Below, one piece after another: positions 42,988 through 53,923 of a stretch of DNA of 64,000 nt (positions are counted from its first letter, which is position 1; each line of letters starts with the position of its first letter). The stretch spans positions 102,711,617 to 102,775,616 of the forward strand of contig OY757917.1 in NCBI GenBank assembly GCA_963585895.1, given 5' to 3'. The DNA is from Sepioteuthis lessoniana (taxonomy: Eukaryota > Mollusca > Cephalopoda > Myopsida > Loliginidae). The translations under genes were made by a program, and so were the position numbers. The notes below the pieces were generated by a model. It searched no databases, was not told where the DNA came from, and saw only the letters and a program-made list of their open reading frames with translations.

Positions 42988-43216
42988 TTATCTCACATCC
43001 GAGGCGAGTAGCTAACGTGCTGGATTGCAACATGATAGTAAGCGAGTTCAAACTCCACTCGCACTGGCACGTTCACTTTCGGATTTGTACCCTTGAGAAA
43101 GATATGAACCCCCTTATCCTCCCAGTCATGGGTTAAATAGTACCACTACTGTTCTTTTTTAAGGATGACTTTTGGCATTAAATGACCCACGAAAGTTGAT
43201 ATGCCATTAAACAAAA
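42988..43216 (+). mobile_element. SINE-B copy
   Basis: The head has GTAGCTAACGTGCTGGATTG and a B-box-like GAGTTCAAACTCC. The central domain has CCTTGAGAAAGATATGAACC, CTTATCCTCCCAG and ATGGGTTAAATAGTACC. The tail has TTTTGGCATTAAATGACCC, then GTTGATATGCCATTAAACAA. TGGCAT and ATGCCA pair perfectly. The copy lies between two 5S-derived fragments that are in opposite orientations. Confidence 0.85.
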
Positions 43217-43344
43217 TCAGCAAAATAAACTTACCTTTTCAAATTAGGAAGCGAGTGAATTAATAAAGGGAGGCTACTTAGTAAGTTTTATTAAACAGTT
43301 ATCTCACTTGAAAACTATTTTTATAATGTAGATTTTAGTAGTTC

Positions 43345-43423
43345 ATGCGAGGTCACAGGAGTTAAGGAGCGATGACCTGGTTAATACTTAGATGGGTGAC
43401 CATTAGGTAACAGTAGGTAATAC
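43345..43423 (+). pseudogene. 5S rRNA-derived fragment, plus strand
   Basis: The segment reads GGTCACAGGAGTTAAGGAGC, GATGACCTGGTTAATACTTA, GATGGGTGACCATTAGGTAA. This matches the 5S rRNA region around the internal promoter (GATCACCGAAGTTAAGC, CTGGTTAGTACTTGGATGGG, TGACCGCCTGGGAA) better than the copy at 42730 does. The first third of 5S is absent and the sequence has substitutions, so it is a pseudogene or a 5S-type retroposon. Confidence 0.75.
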
Positions 43424-44074
43424 AAACAACCTAAAGCCTATGTGTCAGACTAAGTAAACTTTGGCAAACAACAATATAGATTATAACGAGAGAATGGAAC
43501 AGACTTTACAATTTTTGACATAGGCTAAGGCACTTAAGGATTCCCTGATTCTATCTTTCTATATGTTTATCTATGCAAGTTTTATATTGAGATTTATAAT
43601 TGTGCCAATAATAAAAAAAAGGCATCAATGTCTTACACTGGCTGTATCCCCGATCAAAACCCCTCTCAAAAAGGCTGTCCGCGGTATGAAACAAAAATGC
43701 ACCCGGCTGTAAAGCTCTAGTTTTTGAGCTCTGAGGAGTATGGAGTCATCTCTTTATTAGCATTACTCCCATGTCTACTGCTCTGTGGGAGAAATCGGTA
43801 TCGTCCGCATGGTGTTGATAAGTTTACTGCCCTGAAGTGGGTTGTAAAGAAGAGAAAAGGCAGTAGTAATCCTTAATGGCTATTCTGTGGCGAAAAGTTT
43901 TCCCGAACCAGAAGGCGTATGTCCCTTTTCCCAGACAAGAAGTTGAAATGTATTTGTACTTTTCGGTGCGAAAAGTATGAAATTTGTCAAGTAGGTATGT
44001 TCAGTGAAGGCTACTGTGTGGTAGTACCTGTTAGGATCCTATCAACAGGTGAAATAAATCTGTTTAAAAATTAT
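43424..44074. other. Intergenic stretch holding one arm of a dispersed repeat
   Basis: Positions about 43775-43880 match, in reverse complement, positions about 51345-51445 (shared pieces include ATCAACACCATGCGGACGAT and CAGTAAACTTATCAACACC). The family is unknown. An AGAGTTC-poor stretch before it and the sequence to 44070 show no gene. Confidence 0.5.
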
Positions 44075-44259
44075 CAGCCTTAGATAGGAATACTTGATAC
44101 CATATAACTGTAAATTATTTGTATTAAGAATGGTTATTTACAGTTATGATTATTGACTACGGATTATAATCATTAGTAACTTGAAATCATATAATTATTT
44201 TTAGACAAATGATTATTACTAAATAGAAATAATTACTTGAAACCATATAACAATAAGTA
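44075..44259 (+). repeat. Decayed 48-bp minisatellite units interrupted by the mariner
   Basis: Units resembling the 62-63 kb array are visible: GATAGGAATACTTGATACCA, ATAACTGTAAATTATTTGTA, CTTGAAATCATATAATTATT and ACTTGAAACCATATAACAAT. The series resumes right of the mariner at 45184 with GATAAGAATACTTGAAACCA. The mariner therefore inserted into an existing tract of this repeat. Confidence 0.75.
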
Positions 44260-44274
44260 TTATGAGGATCATTA

Positions 44275-44985
<711 letters not shown>

Positions 44986-45183
44986 TCACCAGCCGTGACA
45001 ATCAGGCTTTAGTAGAGTGTATTCCAATTCCTGCTGTAGCTGTTCATTTGAATGTGAAATCATGAAAATTGGTCAGTCATCTCATAAGATGTATAGCAAT
45101 AACATAGTAAATTTTCAAGTGTCTACGACAATTTTAAATGCCTGTAGAAAAAAATTCTGGAAACTTATTGAAGGCACAATGTA

Positions 45184-45444
45184 GATAAGAATACTTGAAA
45201 CCATATGATTATTTATAAATTAGAATGAGATATGAATGTTTGAAATGATATGACCAAGTGCAAAAAACTTGAACGTGATCCCCTTACTCTTAGGCTTAAA
45301 ATAACCCTACACGGTTTGACTTGCAGTTAAACTCAATCACTCAGTCAAATATCATAGGTAGGAGTCAAGATGTTATGTTGGGATTTTACTTGTTGAGAAT
45401 AAGACAAAATCTACATTTGTAGCGTAAGGAAAAATAAGGCTTGT
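45184..45444. other. Right remainder of the 48-bp repeat tract, then AT-rich DNA
   Basis: Two decayed 48-bp units (GATAAGAATACTTGAAACCA, then GATATGAATGTTTGAAATGA) run to about 45260. The rest has no recognised feature. Confidence 0.5.
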
Positions 45445-45772
45445 TGTAGCACGAGACGTGACGAGAGAGAAGGAACTAGACAACAATTTGGTTGAAAAAA
45501 AAAAAAGGGTTTATATTTAGAGAAAGATAAAGAAGAAGAAGAAGAATTGCAAAAAGAGATGTTTTCTGCAGACTTAACTAGAACATTTGTCTTGGTAACA
45601 GTTCTTTCAGTTTCATGTAGTTTTGGTGGCTGGTCCGTACGGATTCAAAGGCTTGAAGAAGAAGAATTTTGGGTCCTCACGTGCATAGAGTCTCTCATGG
45701 GATGATTGTCCTTGTATGTACCTCGCTACATGCTGTCGCCTGCTTCGTCAGCTGTCAAGATTCCGTGTTACA
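45445..45772 (+). mobile_element. LTR-like fossil with a possible primer-binding site
   Basis: The 328-bp segment starts TGTAGCACGAG and ends with TCCGTGTTACA, whose reverse complement is TGTAACACGGA; the termini match at 9 of 11 positions and have the TG..CA form of long terminal repeats. Three bases after the end comes TTGGCATCAAAAGG, which resembles a tRNA-complementary primer-binding site beginning TGG. It contains a short GAAGAA run at about 45529. No internal coding region is visible downstream. I read it as a solo or truncated LTR of unknown family and age. Confidence 0.42.
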
Positions 45773-45939
45773 TCGTTGGCATCAAAAGGAAAAAAAAGGT
45801 ATGTTAGTTTGAAGAACGCGCGCACATGTGATGGTACGGCAGATGTGCCGATAGCGGAGCACGTAAAAGTGACTCCGTGAATAATTTCCAATAGTTAAGA
45901 AACAAGTTTTTATTGAGGTCAAGTTTATGTTTCAGCAAT

Positions 45940-46090
45940 AGTTGCATTTACCCAGCCCTTCCACCACGAGCAGGATGTGACACAAGGTCAATTTTTAAGT
46001 GAAGTACAACTGGTTTGAATTCAGAGTTTTCCTTCTCCAAGACTGGTTGCCTAACCAAGGCTAAAGAACGGTCGTATTACTTATAGTTAG
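45940..46090 (-). mobile_element. SINE-A 3' part, minus strand
   Basis: On the minus strand the order is TTCTTTAGCCTTGGTTAGGC, AACCAGTCTTGGAGAAGGAA, AACTCTGAATTCAAACCAGT, ACTTAAAAATTGACCTTGTG, TCACATCCTGC, GGGCTGGGTAAATGC. This is the same order as in the SINE-A copies at 57618, 62097 and 62652. The tRNA-like head and central domain are missing, so the copy is 5'-truncated. It ends only about 25 bp from a SINE-B copy. Confidence 0.78.
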
Positions 46091-46114
46091 AGTCGGGTAG
46101 AAGAGAACAAATGG

Positions 46115-46350
46115 AGGAGTAAGTCTCCGTGGTGTAATGGCTAACGTGCTAGACTGCAGCCCTGAAGATAGCGAGTTCGAATTCCAGTTATGCTCTTACG
46201 TTCATTTTCGGACGAATAACATTGGAAAAGGTATGATTTCCCTTATCTTCCCAGCATTGGGTTAAATAGTATCACAAATGTTTTTCCACAAGGATCCCTT
46301 AGGCATTAAATAACCTATGAAGGTTGATATTCCATCAAACAATATTAATA
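46115..46350 (+). mobile_element. SINE-B copy with the clearest tRNA-like head
   Basis: The head reads AAGTCTCCGTGGTGTAATGG, CTAACGTGCTAGACTGCAGC, then GCGAGTTCGAATTCC as B box. The central domain reads ATTGGAAAAGGTATGATTTC, CTTATCTTCCCAGCATTGGG, TTAAATAGTA. The tail reads TTAGGCATTAAATAACCTAT, GTTGATATTCCATCAAACAA. A-box-like TGGTGTAATGGCTAACG and the B box are at normal tRNA spacing, so polymerase III transcription of the source element is a reasonable inference. Confidence 0.87.
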
Positions 46351-46479
46351 AACTGTTTTTTTTCTCTAAACACCGAAGTCAAAGAACCTCCAGATAGCAA
46401 TTATTAAACTCGCTTACAAAGATGTCGTAGTTTGTGGAGATTAATAAAAAGAAAAACAGAATAAAATAGATTCGAAAGG

Positions 46480-46988
46480 TAGCGGTTCCCAGAAGCCCCT
46501 GACAGGAAGTAGGAGCGACACATGCTCAAAGAAAAGACCTCACCTACGCAAAAGAGAGATTCTACCTTCCTTAATTGGTACCCCTCAGATTCTAAGGACG
46601 CTTTTCTACTCGGCTGCTAGCTTTGAACACGTGTGTTATTCAGGTCTTGTCGCCTAGAACGTTGCTATGTCCGCTGCTAGCAAGCTTACACCGCCGAAAC
46701 AAATATCACTAAAGACACTTACCAGACATAACCATAAACTTCAAACTTTTACCGCTGGAAATGATAAATATATTTTAATACCTTCTCTTGGAGACACGAC
46801 TATCTATATTGGTTTCAGGAAGAATTTCCACACGCAATAAAAAGTCGTTAAATCTATAAATAATGTTTTGAGTTGAAAGGTATCTTTGTCTCTTTTCTTT
46901 CTTCCTTCGGTAATTCTTTTGAAGCCTCCACAAAGAAAACGTCAATGAGTTAGATAGTGAATAAAGAAAACAAATGGAGTCAGATACG
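46480..46988 (+). repeat. Unknown dispersed repeat of about 0.5 kb, copy 1
   Basis: This 509-bp stretch aligns end to end with 50747-51251. Both start TAGC(G/A)GTT(C/G)CCAGAA and CTCTGACAGGAAG-like sequence and both end CAAA(T/G)GGAGTCAGAT. Shared internal blocks are CACTCGGCTGC-like, AACTTCAAACTT, GAAAATGA/GAAATGATAAAT and GAAAGGTATCTT(T/C)GTCTCTTTC. The left junction follows A-rich sequence in both. I see no protein, tRNA head or terminal repeat in it. It may be a non-autonomous mobile element. Confidence 0.8.
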
Positions 46989-47360
46989 CTATTTATCCCA
47001 TTTTACCTAAGGTCAATTTTCCTAACACTGCAATGCTTTCTGCACAAGGATATTTGAAATATGTTCGTAAATACTCGCGTAATAAGTGAAGATATTTTTT
47101 TGCACTCAATCAGACATTTCCTACACTCTATAACGTTCAACTTTCATAACTATAACATTGAAAATAAATAAAACACTTATCCTTTGTAAGTTGCCAGCAA
47201 TTTACATTGTATATTAAATAAAATCTCATATTATTAATAGGAAAAAGGCATGAATGCACGTGGTTGAATGTCACCATTTCAGATAAATAATGAACCGCTT
47301 TGATCGTGAGGAAAGAAAGGTAAGAAAAAGATGATGCTACCCGTTAAAGAGAAAAAGAAA
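46989..47360. other. AT-rich intergenic DNA
   Basis: I see no gene, element or structured RNA between the unknown repeat and the following microsatellite. Confidence 0.4.
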
Positions 47361-47481
47361 AGAATGTGTGTGTGTGTGTGTGTGTGTGTCTGTGATATAG
47401 AGAGACAGAGCGTGTGGGTGTGAAAGAAAGAGAGAGAGGTGGAGATAAAGAGAGACCGATACAGGGAAGAGAGACAGAAAG

Positions 47482-47512
<31 letters not shown>

Positions 47513-47731
47513 ACGTGTTTGTGTGTGTGTGTGTGTGCATGTGTGTATGTGTGTGTATAAGAGAGAGAGAGAGAGAGAGAGTGTGTGTATGTGTGTGTGA
47601 TAGAGAGAGAGAAAGAGAACGTGTTTGCGTGTGTGTGTGTGTGTGTGTGCATGTGCGTATATGTGTGTGTGATAGAGAGATAGAGAGAGGGAGGGAGAGA
47701 GAGAGAGACAGTCATTGCATGTGTGTGTAAT

Positions 47732-47764
<33 letters not shown>

Positions 47765-47802
47765 GCATATGCTTGTGTGTGTGTGTGTATGTGTGTGTGA
47801 AC

Positions 47803-47844
<42 letters not shown>

Positions 47845-47845
47845 G
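47361..47845 (+). repeat. Compound (GT)n/(GA)n microsatellite
   Basis: Alternating (GT)n and (GA)n blocks fill about 480 bp. A module of roughly GTGTGTGTGCATGTG, GTGTGTATA or GTGTGTGATA, then AGAGAGAGAGAG repeats three to four times (about 47519, 47625 and 47770). Open frames on both strands here (His/Thr/Ser-Leu or Val-Cys/Arg-Glu repeats) are by-products of the dinucleotides. Confidence 0.95.
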
Positions 47846-49673
47846 GCCGTTAACAATATATATCAGGTACTATCGTCTACGGAATAGAAGAAAGGAAAGA
47901 AAGAAGTAAAAAAGAGAAGACTGAGAGAGAAAGAAAATCGATAGACAGATAAATAGATAGATAGGAAGTAATGTGTAAAAGAAAAAAAAATGAAGAACGC
48001 TTTTATTAAAAATTAATTTCGGATGTTTTTTTTTAAAGGAAAAAAAAATACCGTGATATTTCATAAAAAAACCTCCATAAAGTTCACGAATTGTAGAATT
48101 TTGATAAGATTTTCCATAATTATTAATTAACTGATGAAACTAAATTGAACATTCCATCCAAACTAGTCTAATTACTCTTACTTATTTATTTGTAAGGAAA
48201 CGAGAAATAAGTAATATTAATGGAATAATGATAATTGGTAGAATAATTGTTATTGAAATGTTATGGGGCTGAAAGAAAGTTTATCGTAGTTGTGGTTAAT
48301 TGTTGAGAAATTCTGAGGTTTGTAAACTGATTCGCTCTCACGTTTCCTCGTGCACGCCTGCTAGTTCGGCACAGTTCAACAAAGGCAAACTTGAGGTCGT
48401 TAGGCACCCGGTTTTGGCTGGGCCACCTTCGGGTGGGCGAGCTGCATCATTAGCACCTTTGTTACCTTTGTATCGTATTGGACCTTGCTGTCCAGTTTAA
48501 GCTATAATCAGACATACGTGCCAGGACCCAGATTTGGGTCCAAGTCCAGCTAGGCACATCAGACCCACATTGCACTAAGTGGGTCGATGACCAGCCTAGT
48601 TCTAGCCGAGGCTCGAGCCCGACCTTCCCCTCCCCTAATTCCCACTTTAATCGATCTTCGGGTCATTTGACCTTGTGTCAAGTCCTTTCTGGTGGGAGGC
48701 AGTGACAGATATTAGGTTTCTGATTAGTTTTTCTTCTTACCTTCTTCCTTTGTTATCTTCTTTTATTTGTCGAATCTGTAAAAGTAATTAAGGACGAAAG
48801 GAAAAAGACAGATACCTTTAGACCCAAATTTTATTTTGAGGTTTTACGATTATTCTGTAGTATGGACTTTTTGTGAAACTGTAGAAATAGTCACGTTTCC
48901 TCAGACAAGCATTCGAAGTATATTATGGAATCATCTTCAGCAATTACAAGTTTAAGGGTCTCGCTGGTTCTAATAGAAGACTCAGGTCGCTGTTAGACTC
49001 CTGGACTTGACCACCACGAGTGCTCCCTATTAGCAGCCGTGAGAAAAAGGTCCGTACGAATCGAGGCGTCTCGAGATAATTAAGGGAAAGTTTCTCTTTG
49101 ACCTGCGCTGATTTTGCTTCATGTCTGAGGCCTCCTGGGAAATTGTTACTTTTGCATTTTATTTATTATATTTCTTTTTCAGTTATTGTCTTGTTTTTTA
49201 ATTTCTTTTAAATCCCTACAGTGGATCCAATTTAAAGGGCTTGTCGAATAATCGAAATAGAATTACGTCTACATTCCACAATCATACCAACTAATAATGC
49301 CTCAACAAAATAATATCCTTTACGTCGAACACATACCTTAATTCTATACAAGACCTTTTAACAAAATGTACAACTCTAACGAGAGAGTAATACAAGATGA
49401 AAAAATTTGGTTTTCTGCTTTTATTTTAGTCTTTATTTCTAAAACAATCACTGCAGCTTTGCCTCCTGGTGGAGAAAAAAAAAAAACAAAAAAAAAAAAA
49501 AACAGGAACAAAGGGAGACAACCAAATCTACTTGTAACTTAAGAATGAAAAACTAAGTTCGTTAAGTTGTAATGGTTCTAAGCAATATAGTTTTAACCAA
49601 AAACGGATTAAAAAAAGAACTTTTATCTAAAAATGTCCTATCAGTAAAAAGAAAAAAGACACATTTAATCATC
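47846..49673. other. Long stretch without an identified gene; GC-richer islands
   Basis: From 47880 to 47960 the sequence is purine-rich decay of the microsatellite. Two islands stand out by composition, about 48300-48720 (including GGGCCACCTTCGGGTGGGCG near 48420, a short inverted repeat, and four GTC/GGACCCA-like blocks near 48520) and about 48950-49150. They look like parts of dispersed repeats or LTR-type sequence, but I find no second copy in the window and no coding motif. A poly(A) tract lies at 49478-49503. Confidence 0.4.
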
Positions 49674-50072
49674 ATCATCATCATCATCATGTCGTGCCGC
49701 CAGCACGGGTATCCCTGACCCTCTCACGCCACTTCTCCCTATCGTTCATCGCCTCTGGCAGGTCTTCAGGGTTACATCCCGTATCCTCACAGAGCTACTG
49801 TATGTATGTTCGAGCTGGTTGCCCTGCTTTTGCTCAGCCATATGTGGGGGTCCATAGGAGTACATCACTTATGAGCTTGTCCCTGCTTCTCCAGCAGTGT
49901 ACTACATGTCTGGTTCGTCTAACTTGGATAGTTTTCGTGATGGGAGGTTGATGGCCGTATAGTTAGTGCTTTGTAGGGTGTTGCCACCACAACTTGTTCA
50001 AGATTGCTCGCAGCATTCTTGTGTAATTGCCGTCTAGCTTTTTCTCCAGCCGTTTTGTTAGCGTCCAAGAGA
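49674..50072 (-). mobile_element. RTE-like LINE 3' end, copy 2
   Basis: On the minus strand this encodes a broken version of the polyprotein end seen in copy 3 (regions corresponding to ARTY.QQL and DREEWRERVRD). It ends CCGTGCTGGCGGCACGAC and an (ATG)n tail at 49674-49691 (plus strand ATCATC..). GTGCTGGCGGCAC is a compact inverted repeat just before the tail. The copy is 5'-truncated close to the position of KKLDGN in the protein. Confidence 0.85.
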
Positions 50073-50746
50073 CACATTTAATAAATTCTAAAAATAGAAC
50101 TAAGTCAGACTAACCGACGCCATACCTTGATTAAAAAAAAAATTCTACAGTTAACGGACCCCCGTATTCCTTAGGGAAAAGAATAAACTAATAGAATTTG
50201 AGAAAACGAAATTTAGCTTCTGGAACAACTTAAAGTTTTAGAGAAATATATAAAAGAACCCATAGTTTGAAGGGAGTCAGAAGAAAAGGAGAAAAGAGAA
50301 AAGATTGTAAAAAGAACTCATTCGACAAATAAACTCCAACGTAACCAGAAGCATAAGAAAACAGCACCAGACAAAATAATTGAACAAGTAATTTCCTTTT
50401 CTTCATCTACAAGCACCTTGCCGTAGCGTGATGCAACTCCTACAGACTTAGAAATCGGGAGTTTAGTAAAAAGAAAACCTAGAGCTGTAGTAATCTCGTT
50501 TAAAAATTAGTCTCGACGTACAGGAGCCCTTGGAGAAAGGATACCTAGGCCTTTTTCTAGTACAAAGCACAGACGATCATATCCCTTTTACCCCGCTACC
50601 AGGACTGAATGCAGAAGTCCAGCCATTCTGTGGAGACAGCGGTTCAACCTTCGCTTGAACTATCCTTTTCAGGATTAGTTACTTTGTGGGGGTTTGAAAA
50701 TAAAAATTAAATAAATAAAAAAAATAATAAAATAAATAAAAAAATG
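50073..50746. other. Intergenic, no feature recognised
   Basis: A-rich patches at 50130-50150 and 50697-50745 flank sequence of mixed composition. The second A-rich patch directly precedes unknown repeat copy 2, as an A-rich patch also precedes copy 1. Confidence 0.4.
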
Positions 50747-51251
50747 TAGCAGTTGCCAGAAACCTCTGACAGGAAGCGAAATCCGTACATACTATAAAGA
50801 CAAACTTACTGGCACCAAAGAGAAATCCGTTCTCACTTCACCAATGGTGCTGGGACTGAAAGGATCCTCTTTTCCACTCGGCTGCAAGCAAGGTAGCGCA
50901 CCTGTTTGCAGGTGGTGTCTGCAGCTTGCAAGCCGAAACTGCTGAACATAGCTTACTGAAAACACCACCAGCAGCCTTCTCTGAACATACCTACATGACA
51001 AACTTCAAACTTAGTACTGAAAATGACAAATGCATTTCAACGTCTTGTCTGGGAAACGGGGCATACTTCTACTGGTTCGGGAAAACTTTCTGCGCCACAG
51101 AACAATCATTAAAAACCCTAAAATAAAGTTGGAATTTGAAAGATATCTTCGTCTCTTTCATCGGGTCTTTAAATTCTCTTGCAGCCTTCCACAAACAAAG
51201 AAGCTGACAAGTAAATTGCAGTAAGAAGAAGAACAAAGGGAGTCAGATGCT
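50747..51251 (+). repeat. Unknown dispersed repeat of about 0.5 kb, copy 2
   Basis: This is the partner of 46480-46988 in the same orientation. It holds a 66-codon frame at 50926-51126 that is not open in copy 1, so coding is unlikely. The region near 50900-50935 (CACCTGTTTGCAGGTGGTGT) contains an inverted CACCTG..CAGGTG. Function and class are unknown. Confidence 0.8.
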
Positions 51252-51344
51252 TAAACCCAAAATCAACGACCACAACAACGACAACCTACGAAACAAAACA
51301 AATTACACAACAAATCTTCTTAAGCACCACTGTCTTTTTAAGGA

Positions 51345-51460
51345 TTACTACTGTCTTATCTCTCCTTTACAACCCCGTTCAGTGCAGTAAACTTATCAAC
51401 ACCATGCGGACGATACCGACTTCTCCTGCAGAGCAGCGACGCAGACTTCTCTAGCAAAGT
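51345..51460 (-). repeat. Dispersed repeat arm, inverted relative to 43775-43880
   Basis: ATTACTACTGTCTT, TTTACAACCCCGTTCAGTGC, AGTAAACTTATCAACACCAT and GCGGACGATACCGACTTCTC match the reverse complement of 43775-43880 with few differences. After about 51445 the match ends, and the plus strand continues with imperfect internal repeats (GCAGAGCAGCGACGCAGACT, then similar). A direct repeat of CTGGCCATATAAC lies at about 51506-51532. Confidence 0.75.
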
Positions 51461-52057
51461 AGCCATGTCGATTTCTGAAGCAGAGCTGCTACACTCAGCG
51501 ACCCTGGCCATATAACCTGGCCATATAACCTGGCCTTCAAGCTGTTAGCTTTACAACCTCTGTCTACGATCAGACGACATAGTTCGGGCTAACAACTCCC
51601 TTGATATTTTTTGCATTGTTTGCTAAAATAAAAATTGGCATTTTAAATTAAACATTTTGTCTTTGTCATTCTTGCCTTATCTGTGTCACATCACTCATTT
51701 CTAAAATCGACATATTTATCAACATATGTGGGATCGACATATCGACAACCCATACACTCAAAAGAATTGTAAAATAAAGTTTGCTTCTGACACTAAAATA
51801 ATGGCAAACTATAGACTCTCTCCACCATAACTCTCATAACTGAAAATAAAAGTCACTGTTATTTGTTTTCAATTTTTCTGTGTTCCTGTTAGTTCTTGTT
51901 TGTCGTTTAACAGGGTAAATTGGTTGTCTTGCCCTGTTACACAAAGAAAGGAGTAAAACAAATGAGTGGACGAGAATATTGAAGAGTTTCAAAAAGTTTT
52001 AATGGCAGTTTGAAAGAAAAACCTGTTCTGCGAGTCGTACAAAGGGAAGAAAGCAGT
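51461..52057. other. Intergenic, no feature recognised
   Basis: After the CTGGCCATATAAC direct repeat the sequence becomes AT-rich. No gene, tRNA or recognised element is present. Confidence 0.4.
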
Positions 52058-52363
52058 CATGGATGTTAGAACAGGAATTAAGCATCCAACCTGAATTTCG
52101 AGGACCAGTTTGTTGAGCAAGACCGAATAAATGATAAAGGAATGGTCTCCTTGAGAAGCAATATTCCAAAAATTGAATGCGCTCTCCTCGTTAAAGTTGG
52201 TCTGTCCTGCTGGTAGAATAAGTGAAGAAGAGAGTGAGAGAGCGTTTACACGGCCTTTTATATTACTCGGGAAGATCACCCAGGCAGAATGGCATCAATC
52301 ATTCTCATTGGACGAAAATATAAATCGAAACTTCGACGACCAAGATAATTCCCGGGCTAAACA
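52058..52363 (-). mobile_element. Possible LTR-like fossil with a TATA-type promoter
   Basis: On the minus strand the segment starts TGTTTAGCCCGGG and ends TGTTCTAACA, with TGTT..AACA termini. It has TAATATAAAAGGCC at about 52252-52265, a good TATA box, followed by a CTCTCTCACTCTCTTCTTC stretch as seen at some start sites. A partial AATAAA-like element follows. No internal coding region adjoins it. A host promoter is an alternative; I cannot separate the two without a second copy. Confidence 0.3.
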
Positions 52364-52525
52364 ATAAATTTGAAATCAGTTCTTTCTGCTACAGTCGATA
52401 TTCTTTTCTCCATTTCATTTTTGAGGCCAAGTTTATAACTACTCACCTAATACAAGCAAAAAAGTAATTAAAGATATTGTATTTATTTGATTAACTAATA
52501 AACAAATTACCCCCCCCTAATTTTA

Positions 52526-52998
52526 TAAATATGTCATCATCATCTTGTCGGATATCCCTGACCCTCTCTCGCCACTCCTCCCTATCGTTCATCGCTTCTG
52601 GCAGGTCCTCAGGGCTAGATGCCGTATTCTCACAGAGCTGCTGTGTGTAGGTTCGAGCTGGTCGCCCTGCTTTTGCTCGGCCATGTGAGGGGGTCCATAG
52701 GAGAACATCACTTTTGAACTCGTCCCTGCTTCCCCGGCAGTTTCCTGCATGTCTGGTTTGTCTAACTTTGATAGTTTTCGCGATAGGAGGCTGGTGGTTG
52801 TACAGCAGCTGCTTTGTGGGGTGATACCTCCAGGACTTGTTCAAAATTGCTCGCAGCATTCTTGTGTAGTTGCCGTCTAGCTTTTTCTCCATCCGTTTAG
52901 TCAGCGTCCATGTAGTGCATCCATGAAGCAGTATCGACACGACCGCTGCTTTAAAGAAACTGCGTTTCATTTTATCGGTCAGAGAATTTTGAAAAATA
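52526..52998 (-). mobile_element. RTE-like LINE 3' end, copy 3, frame largely open
   Basis: The minus strand is open for about 160 codons of the reverse transcriptase polyprotein's C-terminal region: SLTDKMKRSFFKAAVVSILL, HGCTTWTLTKRMEKKLDGNY, TRMLRAILNKSWRYHPTKQL, then RQTRHAGNCRGSRDE, SDVLLWTPSHGRAKAGRPAR and EEWRERVRDIRQ. The motif order YGC(E/T)TWTL, RMLR, RH.G..R, LLW, GR.R.GRP is typical of RTE-type and related LINEs. It ends in a (GAT)n tail at 52530-52541. The longer open frame to 53054 adds non-homologous upstream codons, so the true element is 5'-truncated at about 52998. No catalytic reverse transcriptase core or endonuclease remains. Confidence 0.9.
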
Positions 52999-53199
52999 GT
53001 TAAGCGTAGAAATATATTCCTTTTAAAATCATCAAAGGTTTCTGAATGTGACAAAATATAAAGAAAAAAAAAGTGTCACTTTCTCTTTGGTCGAAATGAA
53101 GGGCTCTATTAAAAACTATTTGAAGGTTATGAGATATGACAAACATCTAATGATAGCTGTAGTGTCCATCGAAATAATGAGATTTTAAAAAATGATGTT

Positions 53200-53530
53200 C
53201 ATAAAAGAAAATAAATAAATAATAAAATAAAAAGAACAAAAAAAAAAAGACAAAAAACAAAACAAAAAGCCAAAAGAAAAGAAAACACTTAAAATAAAAG
53301 AAAATAAAACAACAAAAAAAGAACAAATAACAAAACCAAACAAAACACCCCCCACCAAAAAAAAAAAAAAAACAGCCCCCAATCATCAAAACCCAAAAAC
53401 CCACGGAACTCGCCTCAAAAAAACAAAAACAAAAACAAACAAAAAACAAAACAAAAAAAAAAGAAAAAAAAAACTTCCTATCCCAAATTCCAAATCGAAA
53501 AATAAAACAAAACAAACAACCACAAATAAT
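53200..53530 (+). repeat. A-rich low-complexity tract
   Basis: Runs of A are broken by single C, T or G (AAACAAAAC, AAAATAAAAG), with a C-run at 53347-53353. The Phe-rich minus-strand open frames over it are composition effects. Confidence 0.85.
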
Positions 53531-53834
53531 CTCTACATCGCAAGCGATGAAAAATATGTTAGTGGGTAAGCAAATCATATTGTTATGATCTTGCCGGTGG
53601 AATTAATGAGCATTAACAGAAATGAAAATTTAAACTAAATTAACTCAGAAATATCAAATGAATTCTCCCCACCCTCGAGTGTTTGTGCTTACAACGCTAA
53701 ACTTTTGGAACAAAATTTTAAAAAAATTCCTAAAGAGTTTATACCACTGGATCATAAGTTCTATTTGAATAATTCATATTAAAATAATCACACATGATCT
53801 ATGATTATAAGTAAATGAATTCAATTGAACCAGA

Positions 53835-53836
<2 letters not shown>

Positions 53837-53920
<84 letters not shown>
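53837..53920. repeat. (TA)n microsatellite, about 42 units
   Basis: Pure alternating TA of 84 bp. Ile/Tyr frames on both strands are artefacts of it. Confidence 0.97.

Positions 53921-53923
<3 letters not shown>

Noticed and set aside
46115-46190. Functional tRNA genes at the SINE heads
   Set aside because: The heads do not fold into a full cloverleaf with an acceptor stem and continue directly into SINE bodies, so they are SINE promoters.
47337-47909. Frames rich in His-Thr, Ser-Leu, Val-Cys or Arg-Glu
   Set aside because: They are products of (GT)n and (GA)n dinucleotide repeats, open on both strands at once.
48300-48500. 66-codon frame in a GC-richer island
   Set aside because: Too short and without motif; the island looks repeat-derived and has no second copy here for comparison.
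51989-52279. 96-codon minus-strand frame
   Set aside because: It spans a TATA-type promoter and has no recognisable domain; it is more likely inside an LTR-like or promoter segment.
53147-53578. Phe-rich minus-strand frame of 143 codons
   Set aside because: It is poly(A)-type low-complexity DNA read backwards; it is not a membrane protein.
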